Positions 9,202-16,045 of a DNA stretch of 35,184 nucleotides are shown piece after piece. The position numbers and the translations under genes are program-made. The stretch covers positions 1 to 35,184 of the forward strand of contig CAYJGR010000011.1 of assembly GCA_964370005.1 (NCBI GenBank), read 5' to 3'. Source of the stretch: Heteroruminococcus sp964370005 (GTDB lineage: Bacteria > Bacillota > Clostridia > Oscillospirales > Ruminococcaceae). Within the stretch, counting starts at the first letter, position 1. Every line of letters starts with the position of its first letter. The notes under the pieces are model-generated. The model saw only the letters and a list, made by a program, of their open reading frames with translations. It made no database searches and was not told where the DNA came from.

Positions 9202-9758
9202 CTTGTGCATTTAAATTATGATAGCTTTTTCGCTTTCTACTCTCTTAAAATCATTCGTAGAAACAAGCAGGGTTTTTTAAGTAAATAAATAACAGTGTAG
9301 CTACAATCTTAAATATATTTGTATCATATATGCATCACAACCGATAAATATCGCCGGCACACCGTTTCTGTGGATTACTTTTTTGTTTTGCCTACTCAAA
9401 AAAAATATATATCAATGTCTAAACAGGTGTTTTACATTTTTTGTAAATTTTGCAAGTTTATTCATTTGTCCACTTAATTGGCAGAAATCTAATTTGTTTT
9501 AATTATATAATAAAGTTGATTATTTTTGTTTATGTTGGTTATTCAAGAGATAATCATACCACTATAATTGTTAATTTCAACAAATGTTTTTTGAAATTAT
9601 TGGTATTATTTTTCCCAAAATTATCTTTACTTATTGATGATTATATTGTATCATTATTACGAATTTTACTTTCACTAGTTATTTCACTAAAGAGGTATGT
9701 GTGCAAATCAGCCTTCACAATATAGGTATATAATTATAACTGACTGGAGTGATGTTGT
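9202..9758. other. AT-rich intergenic stretch without a convincing gene
   Basis: About 550 bp between the tRNA terminator and the EAL gene is much richer in A and T than its surroundings. No open frame here has a credible start, binding site or recognisable product. A 91-codon plus-strand frame at 9450-9725 is of low complexity and looks accidental. Near the right end TATAAT at 9729-9734 could be the -10 box of the downstream gene, but no good -35 box matches it. No copy of the tRNA 3' end that would mark an attachment site was noticed. Confidence 0.6.
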
Positions 9759-11183
9759 GTGACAGAAACATTGATAGTTGTATTGATGGTAGATGCTCTT
9801 GTCTTAGGTGCCGTGCTTGTGTACATCCTACGTAATAGAAAGGTCATTCAAAACAAGCTCGATTATGATCAGTATACCACAGCACTAAATCTGAATAAAT
9901 TTTCAGAAATAATGAATTGCAAATTATCCACCGCTAAAGCGGATGAGTATATGCTTCTTACATTCGATGTGGATCAGTTCAGTTTTTTCTCACATCTGTA
10001 TGGCCAAGAAAGTATGATGAAAATACTTTCCCACTTAGTCAATGTTATGAACCCCATAGTAAAACATTATGACGGTATCATATGTAGAATTTCTAATGAT
10101 AACTTTGCAATATTTTGCAAATCTATCCCATTTATCGTATTAGAGCAGATGTTCCGTGGGCTGCCTAAAACCCCCATCGACGAAATAGTGGGGAAAAATC
10201 TGCTCGGCAAAAAGTTTTTGGATATCAGCGCCGGCGTCTACTATATCGAGGATACCAAACTGCATCACTTCGCTATAATTGAAAATGCCGATTTTGCCAG
10301 AATCTCTAAGAAAAAACAATACGGCAACACCCTTGCTATGTTCACAAAACAGATGGATCAAGAACAACGTAATCGCATTTCTGTATCCAATAAAATGCAG
10401 GATGCACTCGCCACAAAGGCTTTTGTCCCATATTTTCAGCCAAAAGTTGACCTCAAAACCGGCGAAGTGGTCGGTGCCGAACTGCTTGTAAGATGGCATG
10501 ACCAATCAAAAGTAATTCCCCCGGGCATGTTCATTCCTGTAATGGAGGACAACGGCTTTATACTCAAGCTCGACCTCTATATGTTTGAAGAAGCCTGCAA
10601 ATGCCTAAATATGATCAAGTCCTCAAGGGTGAGTGGCATAAAATCCATCAGCGTAAATCTTTCAAGGGCATCACTGCTATACCCAGGTCTGCTTGAATCG
10701 CTTTTGATGATCGCTCGCACATATATGGTGCATCTCGATATGTTGGAAATTGAAGTGACCGAATCGGTATTTACCCGAAATAAAAAAGTGCTCATGGAAA
10801 AAATCCATATGCTAAAACAGGCCGGATTTAAAATTGCTATAGATGACTTCGGTAGTGACTACTCCACCCTAATTTCGCTATATGAAATAGAGGCCGACAC
10901 CGTAAAGCTCGACAAAGGGTTTATCCACACCATGCGCACCCAAAGAGGTCAGGTACTGCTCGACTCCATTATCACCACCCTGCAAAAAGTCAATTTCATC
11001 ACCGTGTCCGAGGGCATCGAGACCGAGGAAGATCTGCAAATGCTCGTAGACTTCGAATGCCAGATCGGACAAGGTTATTACTTCCAAAAGCCTGTGATGT
11101 TTGAGGAATTTATTGATTACTGTATAACGCAAAATGGCATCTTGTCCGGCAATGGTAGTCGTAGGTCGGGGAGAAGCGCTTGA
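9759..11183 (+). CDS. Membrane-anchored degenerate GGDEF + EAL c-di-GMP phosphodiesterase
   Basis: The protein (474 residues) starts with one hydrophobic segment (about residues 4-23), then a GGDEF-like domain (about 35-200) whose signature has decayed to SNDNF (112-116), so cyclase activity is not expected. A C-terminal EAL domain (about 212-455) keeps the catalytic set: ExLxR at 241-245, Asn300, Glu335 in EVTES, Asp362-Asp363 in DDFG, Lys383, Glu418 in EGIETEE and Gln438. It should hydrolyse cyclic di-GMP to pGpG, with the dead GGDEF domain as a possible GTP-sensing regulator (known in related proteins, inferred here). The start is GTG at 9759, with GGAG about 9 bases upstream. The gene stands alone and ends in a strong terminator. 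The C-terminal tail, rich in Ser, Arg and Gly, is probably unstructured. Confidence 0.92.
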   Translation: MTETLIVVLMVDALVLGAVLVYILRNRKVIQNKLDYDQYTTALNLNKFSEIMNCKLSTAKADEYMLLTFDVDQFSFFSHLYGQESMMKILSHLVNVMNPIVKHYDGIICRISNDNFAIFCKSIPFIVLEQMFRGLPKTPIDEIVGKNLLGKKFLDISAGVYYIEDTKLHHFAIIENADFARISKKKQYGNTLAMFTKQMDQEQRNRISVSNKMQDALATKAFVPYFQPKVDLKTGEVVGAELLVRWHDQSKVIPPGMFIPVMEDNGFILKLDLYMFEEACKCLNMIKSSRVSGIKSISVNLSRASLLYPGLLESLLMIARTYMVHLDMLEIEVTESVFTRNKKVLMEKIHMLKQAGFKIAIDDFGSDYSTLISLYEIEADTVKLDKGFIHTMRTQRGQVLLDSIITTLQKVNFITVSEGIETEEDLQMLVDFECQIGQGYYFQKPVMFEEFIDYCITQNGILSGNGSRRSGRSA

Positions 11184-11218
11184 TTTAGAGGACACAGAGG
11201 ATAAAAGATAGAGAAGGC

Positions 11219-11259
11219 AAAGGTCAAGGACAACCATTTTGGTGTGCTTGGCCTTTTTT
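11219..11259 (+). terminator. Intrinsic terminator of the EAL gene
   Basis: Arms AAAGGTCAAG and CTTGGCCTTT pair with one G-T, an inner ACC/GGT adds to the stem, and six Ts follow. A hairpin with nearly the same arms occurs at 35054-35089. Confidence 0.88.
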
Positions 11260-11281
11260 ATGTTCCGGTTTCCGGCTTCTT

Positions 11282-11475
11282 AATCAAAACCCACCCCCTG
11301 TCCGCAGGTTTTGCGGTCAGGGGGTGGGTTTTGATGTGCATACTTGTTGCCCGTGCTTTTGGCGGGGCTCATGTATGTGCGCACCAAGCCGCACCATGAG
11401 CGTGAAAGATGCGAGACAAGCACCCTCAATCGCCCATATGCTCTTAACACATATCCGTCGATAAGTGATACTATC
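11282..11475 (+). repeat. Dispersed intergenic repeat, copy A
   Basis: It opens with a near-perfect palindrome (11282-11335; arms starting ATCAAAACCCACCCCCTG) and continues through blocks shared with copy B at about 15395-15597. Shared blocks include TTGCCCGTG, ATGTAtGTGCGCACC, CGCCC, TATGC, CTTAA and TCG-n-GATA in the same order and spacing. Small insertions and deletions separate the copies and break any reading frame, so it behaves as non-coding DNA. An intrinsic terminator follows at once. Confidence 0.7.
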
Positions 11476-11481
11476 GGCCTT

Positions 11482-11510
11482 GGCACTGCCTTTTGTGCCT
11501 TTTTTATTTT
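11482..11510 (+). terminator. Rightward terminator next to the trpZ stop codon
   Basis: GGCAC and GTGCC close a short loop, followed by TTTTTTATTTT on the plus strand. The T-run is on the plus strand only, so it does not serve the minus-strand transporter operon. It would block transcription from the EAL gene or from repeat copy A from running antisense into trpZ. Confidence 0.6.
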
Positions 11511-11514
11511 CAGC

Positions 11515-12309
11515 TCATTCAAGCAGCATTCTATCGTTATCCAGCTCCTTGTGGCTCTTTTGGCGAAAGCGATCGAGCAGACCTTGCACCGTCATGTCGG
11601 CGCGCTCCTGCCCTGTTATGTCCAGCACAATTTCACCTTGGTCCATCATGAGGGTGCGGCTACCCAGCTTGAGTGAGGCCGACATGTTGTGGGTTATCAT
11701 CATGCAGGTGATGCCATGTTCGGCCACAATCTTTGTGGTGGCGTCCAGCACCTTCTCGGCCGTGGCAGGGTCAAGGGCGGCGGTGTGCTCGTCAAGCAGT
11801 AGAAGTCTTGGGGTGACCAGGGTGGCCATGAGCAGTGTAAGGGCTTGGCGTTGTCCCCCCGAAAGCAGTCCTACTTTGCTTTTCATGCGATCCTCAAGCC
11901 CCAATCCCAACATGGCAAGTCGTTCCCTATAATAGGAACGCTCCGACGAAGATATCCCAAATGCAAAACTCTTGTGAGCACTGCGACGGTGGGCAAGTGA
12001 CATGTTTTCCTCAATGGTCATAGAGGGGGCTGTGCCCCGCAGTGGATCTTGAAACAGTCTGCCAATTTGGGTGGCACGCTTATAATCCTTCATATAGGTG
12101 ATGTCCTGCCCATCAAGGACTATCCTGCCAGCATCGGGATAGAAATTGCCTGCCACAAGGTTAAACAGGGTGGATTTGCCCGCCCCGTTACCCCCTATGA
12201 TGGTAACAAATTCCCCCTTATCGATGTGCAGATCAAGATTTGTAAATACAACCTTTTCGTTGACAGAGTTTGGGTTAAATACCTTTTTTATACCATCAAG
12301 TTTCAGCAT
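11515..12309 (-). CDS. trpZ: ABC transporter ATP-binding protein, TrpZ-type (COG1101 family)
   Basis: The 264-residue ATPase shows Walker A GGNGAGKS (about 39-46), the Q-loop region GRLFQDPLRG, the ABC signature LSGGQRQA and Walker B LLLLDEHTAALD, with the switch histidine in MMITHNM. It energises the permease encoded just upstream; the start codon overlaps the permease stop in ATGCTGA. With the neighbouring permease and lipoprotein it forms the three-part transporter assigned in Firmicutes to tryptophan or a related aromatic compound. The substrate follows from family context and the T-box leader, not from this subunit. Confidence 0.85.
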   Translation of the reverse strand: MLKLDGIKKVFNPNSVNEKVVFTNLDLHIDKGEFVTIIGGNGAGKSTLFNLVAGNFYPDAGRIVLDGQDITYMKDYKRATQIGRLFQDPLRGTAPSMTIEENMSLAHRRSAHKSFAFGISSSERSYYRERLAMLGLGLEDRMKSKVGLLSGGQRQALTLLMATLVTPRLLLLDEHTAALDPATAEKVLDATTKIVAEHGITCMMITHNMSASLKLGSRTLMMDQGEIVLDITGQERADMTVQGLLDRFRQKSHKELDNDRMLLE

Positions 12310-13199
12310 TTTGCCCCGCCTCCTCTCCTTGCGATGTACAGTTGTACTCTTTCCTTTATGGCGGGGTAGCTTATGGCTACGGCAACTATTATGGCCGACA
12401 CGAGTTTGAGGTTGGAGGCCGAGATCGAGGCCGAGAGGGCGGCGGCTATGATTATGCGGTAGACAATCGCCCCCACTACCGCCCCCACTACCCTGCGGGG
12501 CACACTCTTCTTGCCCACGATGACCTCACCGATTATAAGCGAGGCAAGGCCTATGACCACCGTACCTGTGCCCGAGGTTGAATCACCCACCTTTTGATAT
12601 TGGGCAAACATCGCACCCGCCAGTCCCACCGTGGCATTGGCAAGGCAAAGCCCCACCGTGGTGGTAAAAGCGGGGTTTATGGAGGAGGCACTGACCATGT
12701 CCTTGTTGTCACCTGTAGCCCGTACCGACAGTCCTAAAGTGGTGCGGAAAAAGAAAATCACCCCGATGCACATGATCGCCACTATGGCAAATATGATAAG
12801 TGCACGGCTCCATTCCCCCGCCAAATTCTCGGTGAGGGTGTAAATGGTATCATCTCTGGCCATGGGTAGGTTACTTTTGTTGCCCATTACCATTATGTTT
12901 ATGGAATATAGGCCGGTCATGGTGATGATGCCGGCCAATATGGGTTGCACTTTCATTTTGGTTTGGAGAAATGCTGTGACAAATCCGGCACCCACGCCCG
13001 CAAGCATCGCCCCAAACAGTCCCAACACAGGGTGACCATTGACCGTAAGGGTGGCGGTGACGGCCGCACCGAGGGCAAAACTGCCGTCAACTGTCAAATC
13101 TGCGATATCCAATGTGCGATATGAGATGTAAAGCGCCAAGGCGACAAGTCCGTAAATCATGCCGACTTCCACAGCACCTCTCAGTGCAAATAAGGTCAT
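12303..13199 (-). CDS. trpY: ABC transporter permease, TrpY-type (COG4120 family)
   Basis: This 298-residue integral membrane protein has about eight to nine hydrophobic segments and the inner-membrane permease pattern of the BPD_transp_2 fold, for example SYRTLDIADLTVDGSFALG near the N-terminus. It forms the channel for the substrate delivered by the lipoprotein TrpX. The ATG is followed by TLFALRGAVEVGMIYGLVAL, a normal start for the family. The stop codon overlaps the trpZ start. Three hairpins lie in the 145 bp between trpX and this gene. The family call is firm; the gene name is inferred from operon and leader. Confidence 0.83.
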   Translation of the reverse strand: MTLFALRGAVEVGMIYGLVALALYISYRTLDIADLTVDGSFALGAAVTATLTVNGHPVLGLFGAMLAGVGAGFVTAFLQTKMKVQPILAGIITMTGLYSINIMVMGNKSNLPMARDDTIYTLTENLAGEWSRALIIFAIVAIMCIGVIFFFRTTLGLSVRATGDNKDMVSASSINPAFTTTVGLCLANATVGLAGAMFAQYQKVGDSTSGTGTVVIGLASLIIGEVIVGKKSVPRRVVGAVVGAIVYRIIIAAALSASISASNLKLVSAIIVAVAISYPAIKERVQLYIARRGGGAKC

Positions 13200-13231
13200 A
13201 ATAATGCTCCATTCTGTACAGTTCTAAGACC

Positions 13232-13320
13232 TTGGGGACGCCGTCCCCAAACCCCTGCCACCTTTTGTAAAGGGTGGACTAAAACTTTACCATCCCACCT
13301 GCAAAGGACGCAGGTGGGAT
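13232..13320. repeat. Three tandem hairpins between trpX and trpY
   Basis: Three palindromes follow each other: TTGGGGACG/CGTCCCCAA at 13232-13250, CCACCTTT/AAAGGGTGG at 13258-13277, and an 11-bp perfect stem ATCCCACCTGC/GCAGGTGGGAT at 13292-13320. None has a clean T-run on the minus strand, so they are more likely mRNA stabilisers or partial terminators, or copies of a dispersed repeat, than full terminators. Such a block after a binding-protein gene could keep its message more abundant than that of the permease. Confidence 0.6.
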
Positions 13321-13344
13321 AAGTATGCATGTGGTTTGTATCAT

Positions 13345-14358
13345 CTACTGCAAATATGCGCTTACATCTGCGCCGATGGCGGTGGCGGTCTCCTCGTTGA
13401 CCGTTACGGCGTAGTTCTCCATGGTCTGTACAGGCATTGTGGCGGTGTCTGCACCCTCAAGCACCTCAACGGCCATGCTTGCAGTCTGCTTGCCAAGGTC
13501 GGTGTAGTTTACACCCACGGTGGCAAGACCGCCGTCGGCCACCATCGAGTCGGCGGCGACATAGTAGGGCATGCCGTTTGTGGCGGCGATATCGGCCACG
13601 GTCACCATGCCGCTGGCCACAGTGTTATCGATGGGGCTGAAGAAGGCATCTACCTTGCCCACAAGGCTCTCGGCGGCGGTGGTCAGCTCGCCGATGTTGG
13701 CCACGGTGGCTTCCTCGTAGGGAATTCCAATGCTATCAAGGTGTGCTTTGGCCTGCTCGATTACCGATACAGAGTTGATCTCGGAGAGGTTGTAGATGAA
13801 ACCGTAGCTCTGGGCATCGGGGGTCAGCTCGGCGGCGAGGTCAAAGATTTCTTCGACAGGGATGATATCAGATGTGCCGGTGATGTTGCCGCCGGGGGCA
13901 TCGAGAGAGGCCACAAGCTCAGCGGCTACGGGATCGGTTACAGCCGAGAAGATAATGGGGATATCTGAGGTAGCGGCGGCCGCACCCTGTGCAGAGGGGG
14001 TAGCGATGGCCACTATCATGTCAACTTCATCACCCACAAACTTCTGGCAGATGGTGGTGACGTTGCTCATCTCGTTCTGGGCGTTTTGATAGTCGTAGGT
14101 CACACGGCTCTCGTCATAACCTGCGGCGGCCATCTCGGCCATAAATGCGGTGCGAATTTCGTCCAGCGAGGGGTGCTCTACAATCTGAATGATGCCGATT
14201 TTGAGCATCTCACCCTCAGGGGTATCCTGCGAAGTGTTATCAGCGGCCGATGTTTCGGGTTCGGCGGGAGTTTCTGTCCCACCACAGGCGGTGAACATGC
14301 TGACACAGAGCATAAGACAAACGATAATGCTTAGGAGCTTTTTAATATTGTTTTTCAT
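13345..14358 (-). CDS. trpX: ABC transporter substrate-binding lipoprotein, TrpX-type (COG2984 family)
   Basis: The 337-residue protein has a lipoprotein signal peptide: positive start MKNNIKK, a hydrophobic core and a lipobox ending in TAC, so the mature protein starts at about Cys25. An acidic, Thr/Ser-rich linker follows, then a two-lobed periplasmic-binding fold with the family pattern IGIIQIVEHPSLDEIRTAF and DIPIIFSAVTDPVAA. It captures the substrate outside the membrane and passes it to TrpY/TrpZ. COG2984 members behind tryptophan T-boxes are assigned as TrpX; a tyrosine or other aromatic substrate remains possible. The ATG follows AGAGG. It is the first structural gene after the T-box and the small leader ORF. 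Confidence 0.85.
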   Translation of the reverse strand: MKNNIKKLLSIIVCLMLCVSMFTACGGTETPAEPETSAADNTSQDTPEGEMLKIGIIQIVEHPSLDEIRTAFMAEMAAAGYDESRVTYDYQNAQNEMSNVTTICQKFVGDEVDMIVAIATPSAQGAAAATSDIPIIFSAVTDPVAAELVASLDAPGGNITGTSDIIPVEEIFDLAAELTPDAQSYGFIYNLSEINSVSVIEQAKAHLDSIGIPYEEATVANIGELTTAAESLVGKVDAFFSPIDNTVASGMVTVADIAATNGMPYYVAADSMVADGGLATVGVNYTDLGKQTASMAVEVLEGADTATMPVQTMENYAVTVNEETATAIGADVSAYLQ

Positions 14359-14415
14359 TTTGGTTACCTCTTTCTTTAATCAAGTTTATTGTTAGTTTGG
14401 TTAGAAATATCCTAC

Positions 14416-14475
14416 TTAATCCCGCCATCGCCATCGGGAATCCATCTGTAATGTTATGTAATATGATTTTTTCAT
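14416..14475 (-). CDS. Putative 19-residue leader peptide with alternating Trp codons
   Basis: The frame encodes MKKSYYITLQMDSRWRWRD. It starts with ATG, 5 bases after a near-perfect GGAGGTG, a better binding site than that of trpX. Near its end TGG CGA TGG CGG gives Trp-Arg-Trp-Arg. It lies between the T-box terminator and trpX, so it is made only when the T-box reads through. Trp codons in a short, well-translated ORF before a presumed tryptophan transporter gene suggest a second sensing step or a stalling peptide. No terminator hairpin is visible between it and trpX, so classical trpL attenuation is not supported. Function is inferred. Confidence 0.6.
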   Translation of the reverse strand: MKKSYYITLQMDSRWRWRD

Positions 14476-14500
14476 AACCACACCTCCGTATAAAAATTTA

Positions 14501-14777
14501 AAACAAAAAACGCCCATCCTTGAATAATCAAGGACAGACGCTAAAAGCAATCTGCGGTGCCACCTTGTTTGTTATACCCGTATAGTATAACCCCTCTGTG
14601 GAGTGCCATCACACCCCCTGCTCTGTAACGTGAGCTCACGTCGTAGGATACTCGGGATATCCATCCCTTTCACCCCGCCCTCGGCGGTCCATTTGCCAAT
14701 TCGCATTTCTATCGGGTTCCCAGCTACCCCCGACTCTCTGTGAGTGCGCTTTTGGTTTAATCTCCGCTTCATCGGTT
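14501..14777 (-). promoter_or_regulatory. T-box riboswitch, probable tryptophan specifier
   Basis: On the minus strand the conserved T-box AAGGTGGCACCGCAG is at about 14552-14566. The bulge-flanking bases AAGG and CAGA can pair with TCTG and CCTT downstream to form the antiterminator. The competing terminator has arms beginning CGTCTGTCC and ending GGATGGGCG (14511-14540), followed by TTTTTTGTTTT. Stem I carries the usual AGAGAG start and the GTAGCTGGGAAC apical region. TGG occurs at 14689-14691 in the context AAATGGACC and again at 14696-14698 as AATTGG; either is a candidate Trp specifier, the first more likely. Uncharged tRNA-Trp would switch on trpXYZ. Confidence 0.9.
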
Positions 14778-14783
14778 TGGTAT

Positions 14784-14813
14784 ATTATAATCATATAACT
14801 CCCAAAATGTCAA
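14784..14813 (-). promoter_or_regulatory. Promoter of the T-box/trpXYZ operon
   Basis: Consensus TTGACA (14808-14813) and consensus TATAAT (14784-14789) are separated by 18 bp on the minus strand, just before the T-box leader. Confidence 0.85.
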
Positions 14814-14923
14814 CCCCTAAATTTTATAATTATGCAAAATATACATGTGTGTATAACTCTAAACCCTCAAAAAACCGCATAAATATAGGGGATTTTTAGC
14901 TGTTTAGCGTGGTGAAATTTTTA

Positions 14924-15107
14924 TTATTTTTCGTAGTTCCTACTGCGGGGGTGAGGTGTTTTTTCGTCGGTCAATCCCGCCAAATAGTCCATACTTGTGT
15001 CAAGGGCTATCGCTATCTTTCGGCACTGCTCAAAAGTATAATATCTCTTGCCGTTTTCTATTTTTGAGTAGTCACTTTGGTCTATTCCCGTTAAATGTTG
15101 GATTTTT
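14924..15107 (-). CDS. XRE-family HTH regulator (partial, N-terminus lost in assembly gap)
   Basis: Read from the gap leftwards, the frame gives IQHLTGIDQSDYSKIENGKR followed by YYTFEQCRKIAIALDTSMDYLAGLTDE, then a short basic tail and TAA. The SDYSKIENGKR segment is the recognition-helix region of Cro/cI-type helix-turn-helix proteins, and the LA.ALDTSMDYL motif follows it in this family. About 61 residues are visible; some 15-25 N-terminal residues and the start codon must lie within the 100 Ns. It is probably a single-domain DNA-binding regulator of about 80 residues. Its target is unknown. Confidence 0.75.
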
Positions 15108-15207
15108 NNNNNNNNNNNNNNNNNNNNNNNNNNNNNNNNNNNNNNNNNNNNNNNNNNNNNNNNNNNNNNNNNNNNNNNNNNNNNNNNNNNNNNNNNNNNN
15201 NNNNNNN
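15108..15207. other. Assembly gap (100 Ns)
   Basis: Exactly 100 undefined bases interrupt the XRE gene. The round number suggests a scaffolding placeholder, so the true distance is unknown. Confidence 0.95.
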
Positions 15208-15394
15208 TTTTGTGAGGGGTGTCGTCAGTATAAACACGTCATCGTAAAATATCGCACTAATTGTATTCTTTCCCTATTTAAACGACGAGGTTAGATAAGG
15301 CTAGCGTAGGGCGGGGCTATTAGAAGACAGAGCACAGGAGATAGATAAGGGCCGTGTAGGGGCAGGTTTCCATACCCGCCCGAAAATGTGGGAA
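15208..15394. other. Non-coding stretch after the gap, with one hairpin
   Basis: No gene is supported here. The part next to the gap should be the upstream region of the XRE gene. A hairpin at 15359-15381 (GGGGCAGGT with ACCCGCCC, loop TTCCAT) has the look of the GC-rich palindromic intergenic repeats seen elsewhere in the window. Confidence 0.5.
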
Positions 15395-15597
15395 TTTATC
15401 GCAAACCACCCCCCGCCCCGATTTTTTGGGTGGGGGGTGGGGGTGGTGGGTGCGTACTGTTGCCCGTGGGCGTCGCTTTGCCCTCGGGCTGATGTACGTG
15501 CGCACCGGCGCCGCCCCCTACACGGAAAAGCGGGGGGGATGCACCGCCTTGCGCCCTATGCCCTTAATTAAAAATCCATCGCGTAGCGATACAATAA
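15395..15597 (+). repeat. Dispersed intergenic repeat, copy B
   Basis: This stretch begins with a C-rich then G-rich imperfect palindrome (CCACCCCCCGCCCC and a GGTGGGGGGTGGGG arm). It shares with copy A (11282-11475) the ordered blocks TTGCCCGTG, ATGTAcGTGCGCACC, CACC, CGCCC, TATGC, CTTAA and ATCCaTCG-n-GCGATAC. The last block is itself palindromic (ATCGCGTAGCGAT). Indels between the copies argue against coding. Confidence 0.65.
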
Positions 15598-15618
15598 TTA
15601 CTAAATTCCTAATTGCCC

Positions 15619-15921
15619 TTAAAATCTCTCCTCTAAAAATGGAATTCCCCGACATCGACAAAATAACCTACATCGTTCCCGCACCTCGCCCTCTACGCCG
15701 TCGCATAGCACTATCACCTGTAGCGGTAAGGGGCGGGGCTGTATATTGAGACGGCGTATAGTCGCACCCATGTGCGCCTCATCTGTTTGCCTTTTCAGCA
15801 GTATAAAAAATGGTATACTCTGTTGTTTTTCCCGAGCAAAGCACTCCCACATCGTCTTTGCAAATATGTATGCCCCCCATATCACAATCACCCCGCCAAA
15901 GACCACCATCAGGTGTGCCAC
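15619..15921 (-). CDS. Small membrane protein of unknown function
   Basis: With a GTG start at 15921, 8 bases after GGGGAG, the product is about 100 residues; an ATG at 15909 would give 96. It has one N-terminal membrane helix (MVVFGGVIVIWGAYIFA), then a cytosolic part containing SIPFFILLKRQTDEA and ending LQVIVLCDGVEGEVRERCRL plus FCRCRGIPFLEE. The VIVLCDG...E.RE.CRLFC pattern resembles short conserved hypothetical proteins in Clostridia. The hydrophobic/charged arrangement and binding site support a real gene. It is divergent from the MATE gene. I do not recognise a function, and the start is uncertain. Confidence 0.6.
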   Translation of the reverse strand: MAHLMVVFGGVIVIWGAYIFAKTMWECFAREKQQSIPFFILLKRQTDEAHMGATIRRLNIQPRPLPLQVIVLCDGVEGEVRERCRLFCRCRGIPFLEERF

Positions 15922-16007
15922 AACACCATCTCCCCACTTTTTTACATATACTATGCTTTTTAGCGGTTTTTGGTGCCTACTTGCTACAAAAACAACCCCC
16001 ATTGTGT

Positions 16008-16013
16008 TATAAT
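16008..16013 (+). promoter_or_regulatory. Possible -10 box for the MATE/DUF815 operon
   Basis: A consensus TATAAT lies 33 bp before the MATE start codon. No good -35 box is present at 16-18 bp; TTGCTA further upstream is 21 bp away. This is a tentative call. Confidence 0.4.
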
Positions 16014-16045
16014 ACATGGGACTTAATTTATAAGGGGGCGGGGCG

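Noticed and set aside
9450..9725. 91-codon frame in the AT-rich region
   Set aside because: Low-complexity hydrophobic product, no ATG with a binding site, and base composition explains the open frame.
11344..11676. Possible peptide MYVRT... shared by both dispersed repeat copies
   Set aside because: The two translations look alike over 36 residues, but the best nucleotide alignment needs a deletion and a compensating insertion within the frame, so DNA rather than protein is conserved.
13336..13968. 210-codon plus-strand frame opposite trpX
   Set aside because: It mirrors the codon pattern of trpX, is rich in Gly and His, and resembles no family.
14572..14772. 66-codon minus-strand frame within the T-box leader
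   Set aside because: It coincides with Stem I to the T-box, a structured RNA; no ribosome binding site.
14956..15294. Plus-strand frame running across the 100 Ns
   Set aside because: It is open only because the Ns cannot be translated, and lies opposite the XRE gene.
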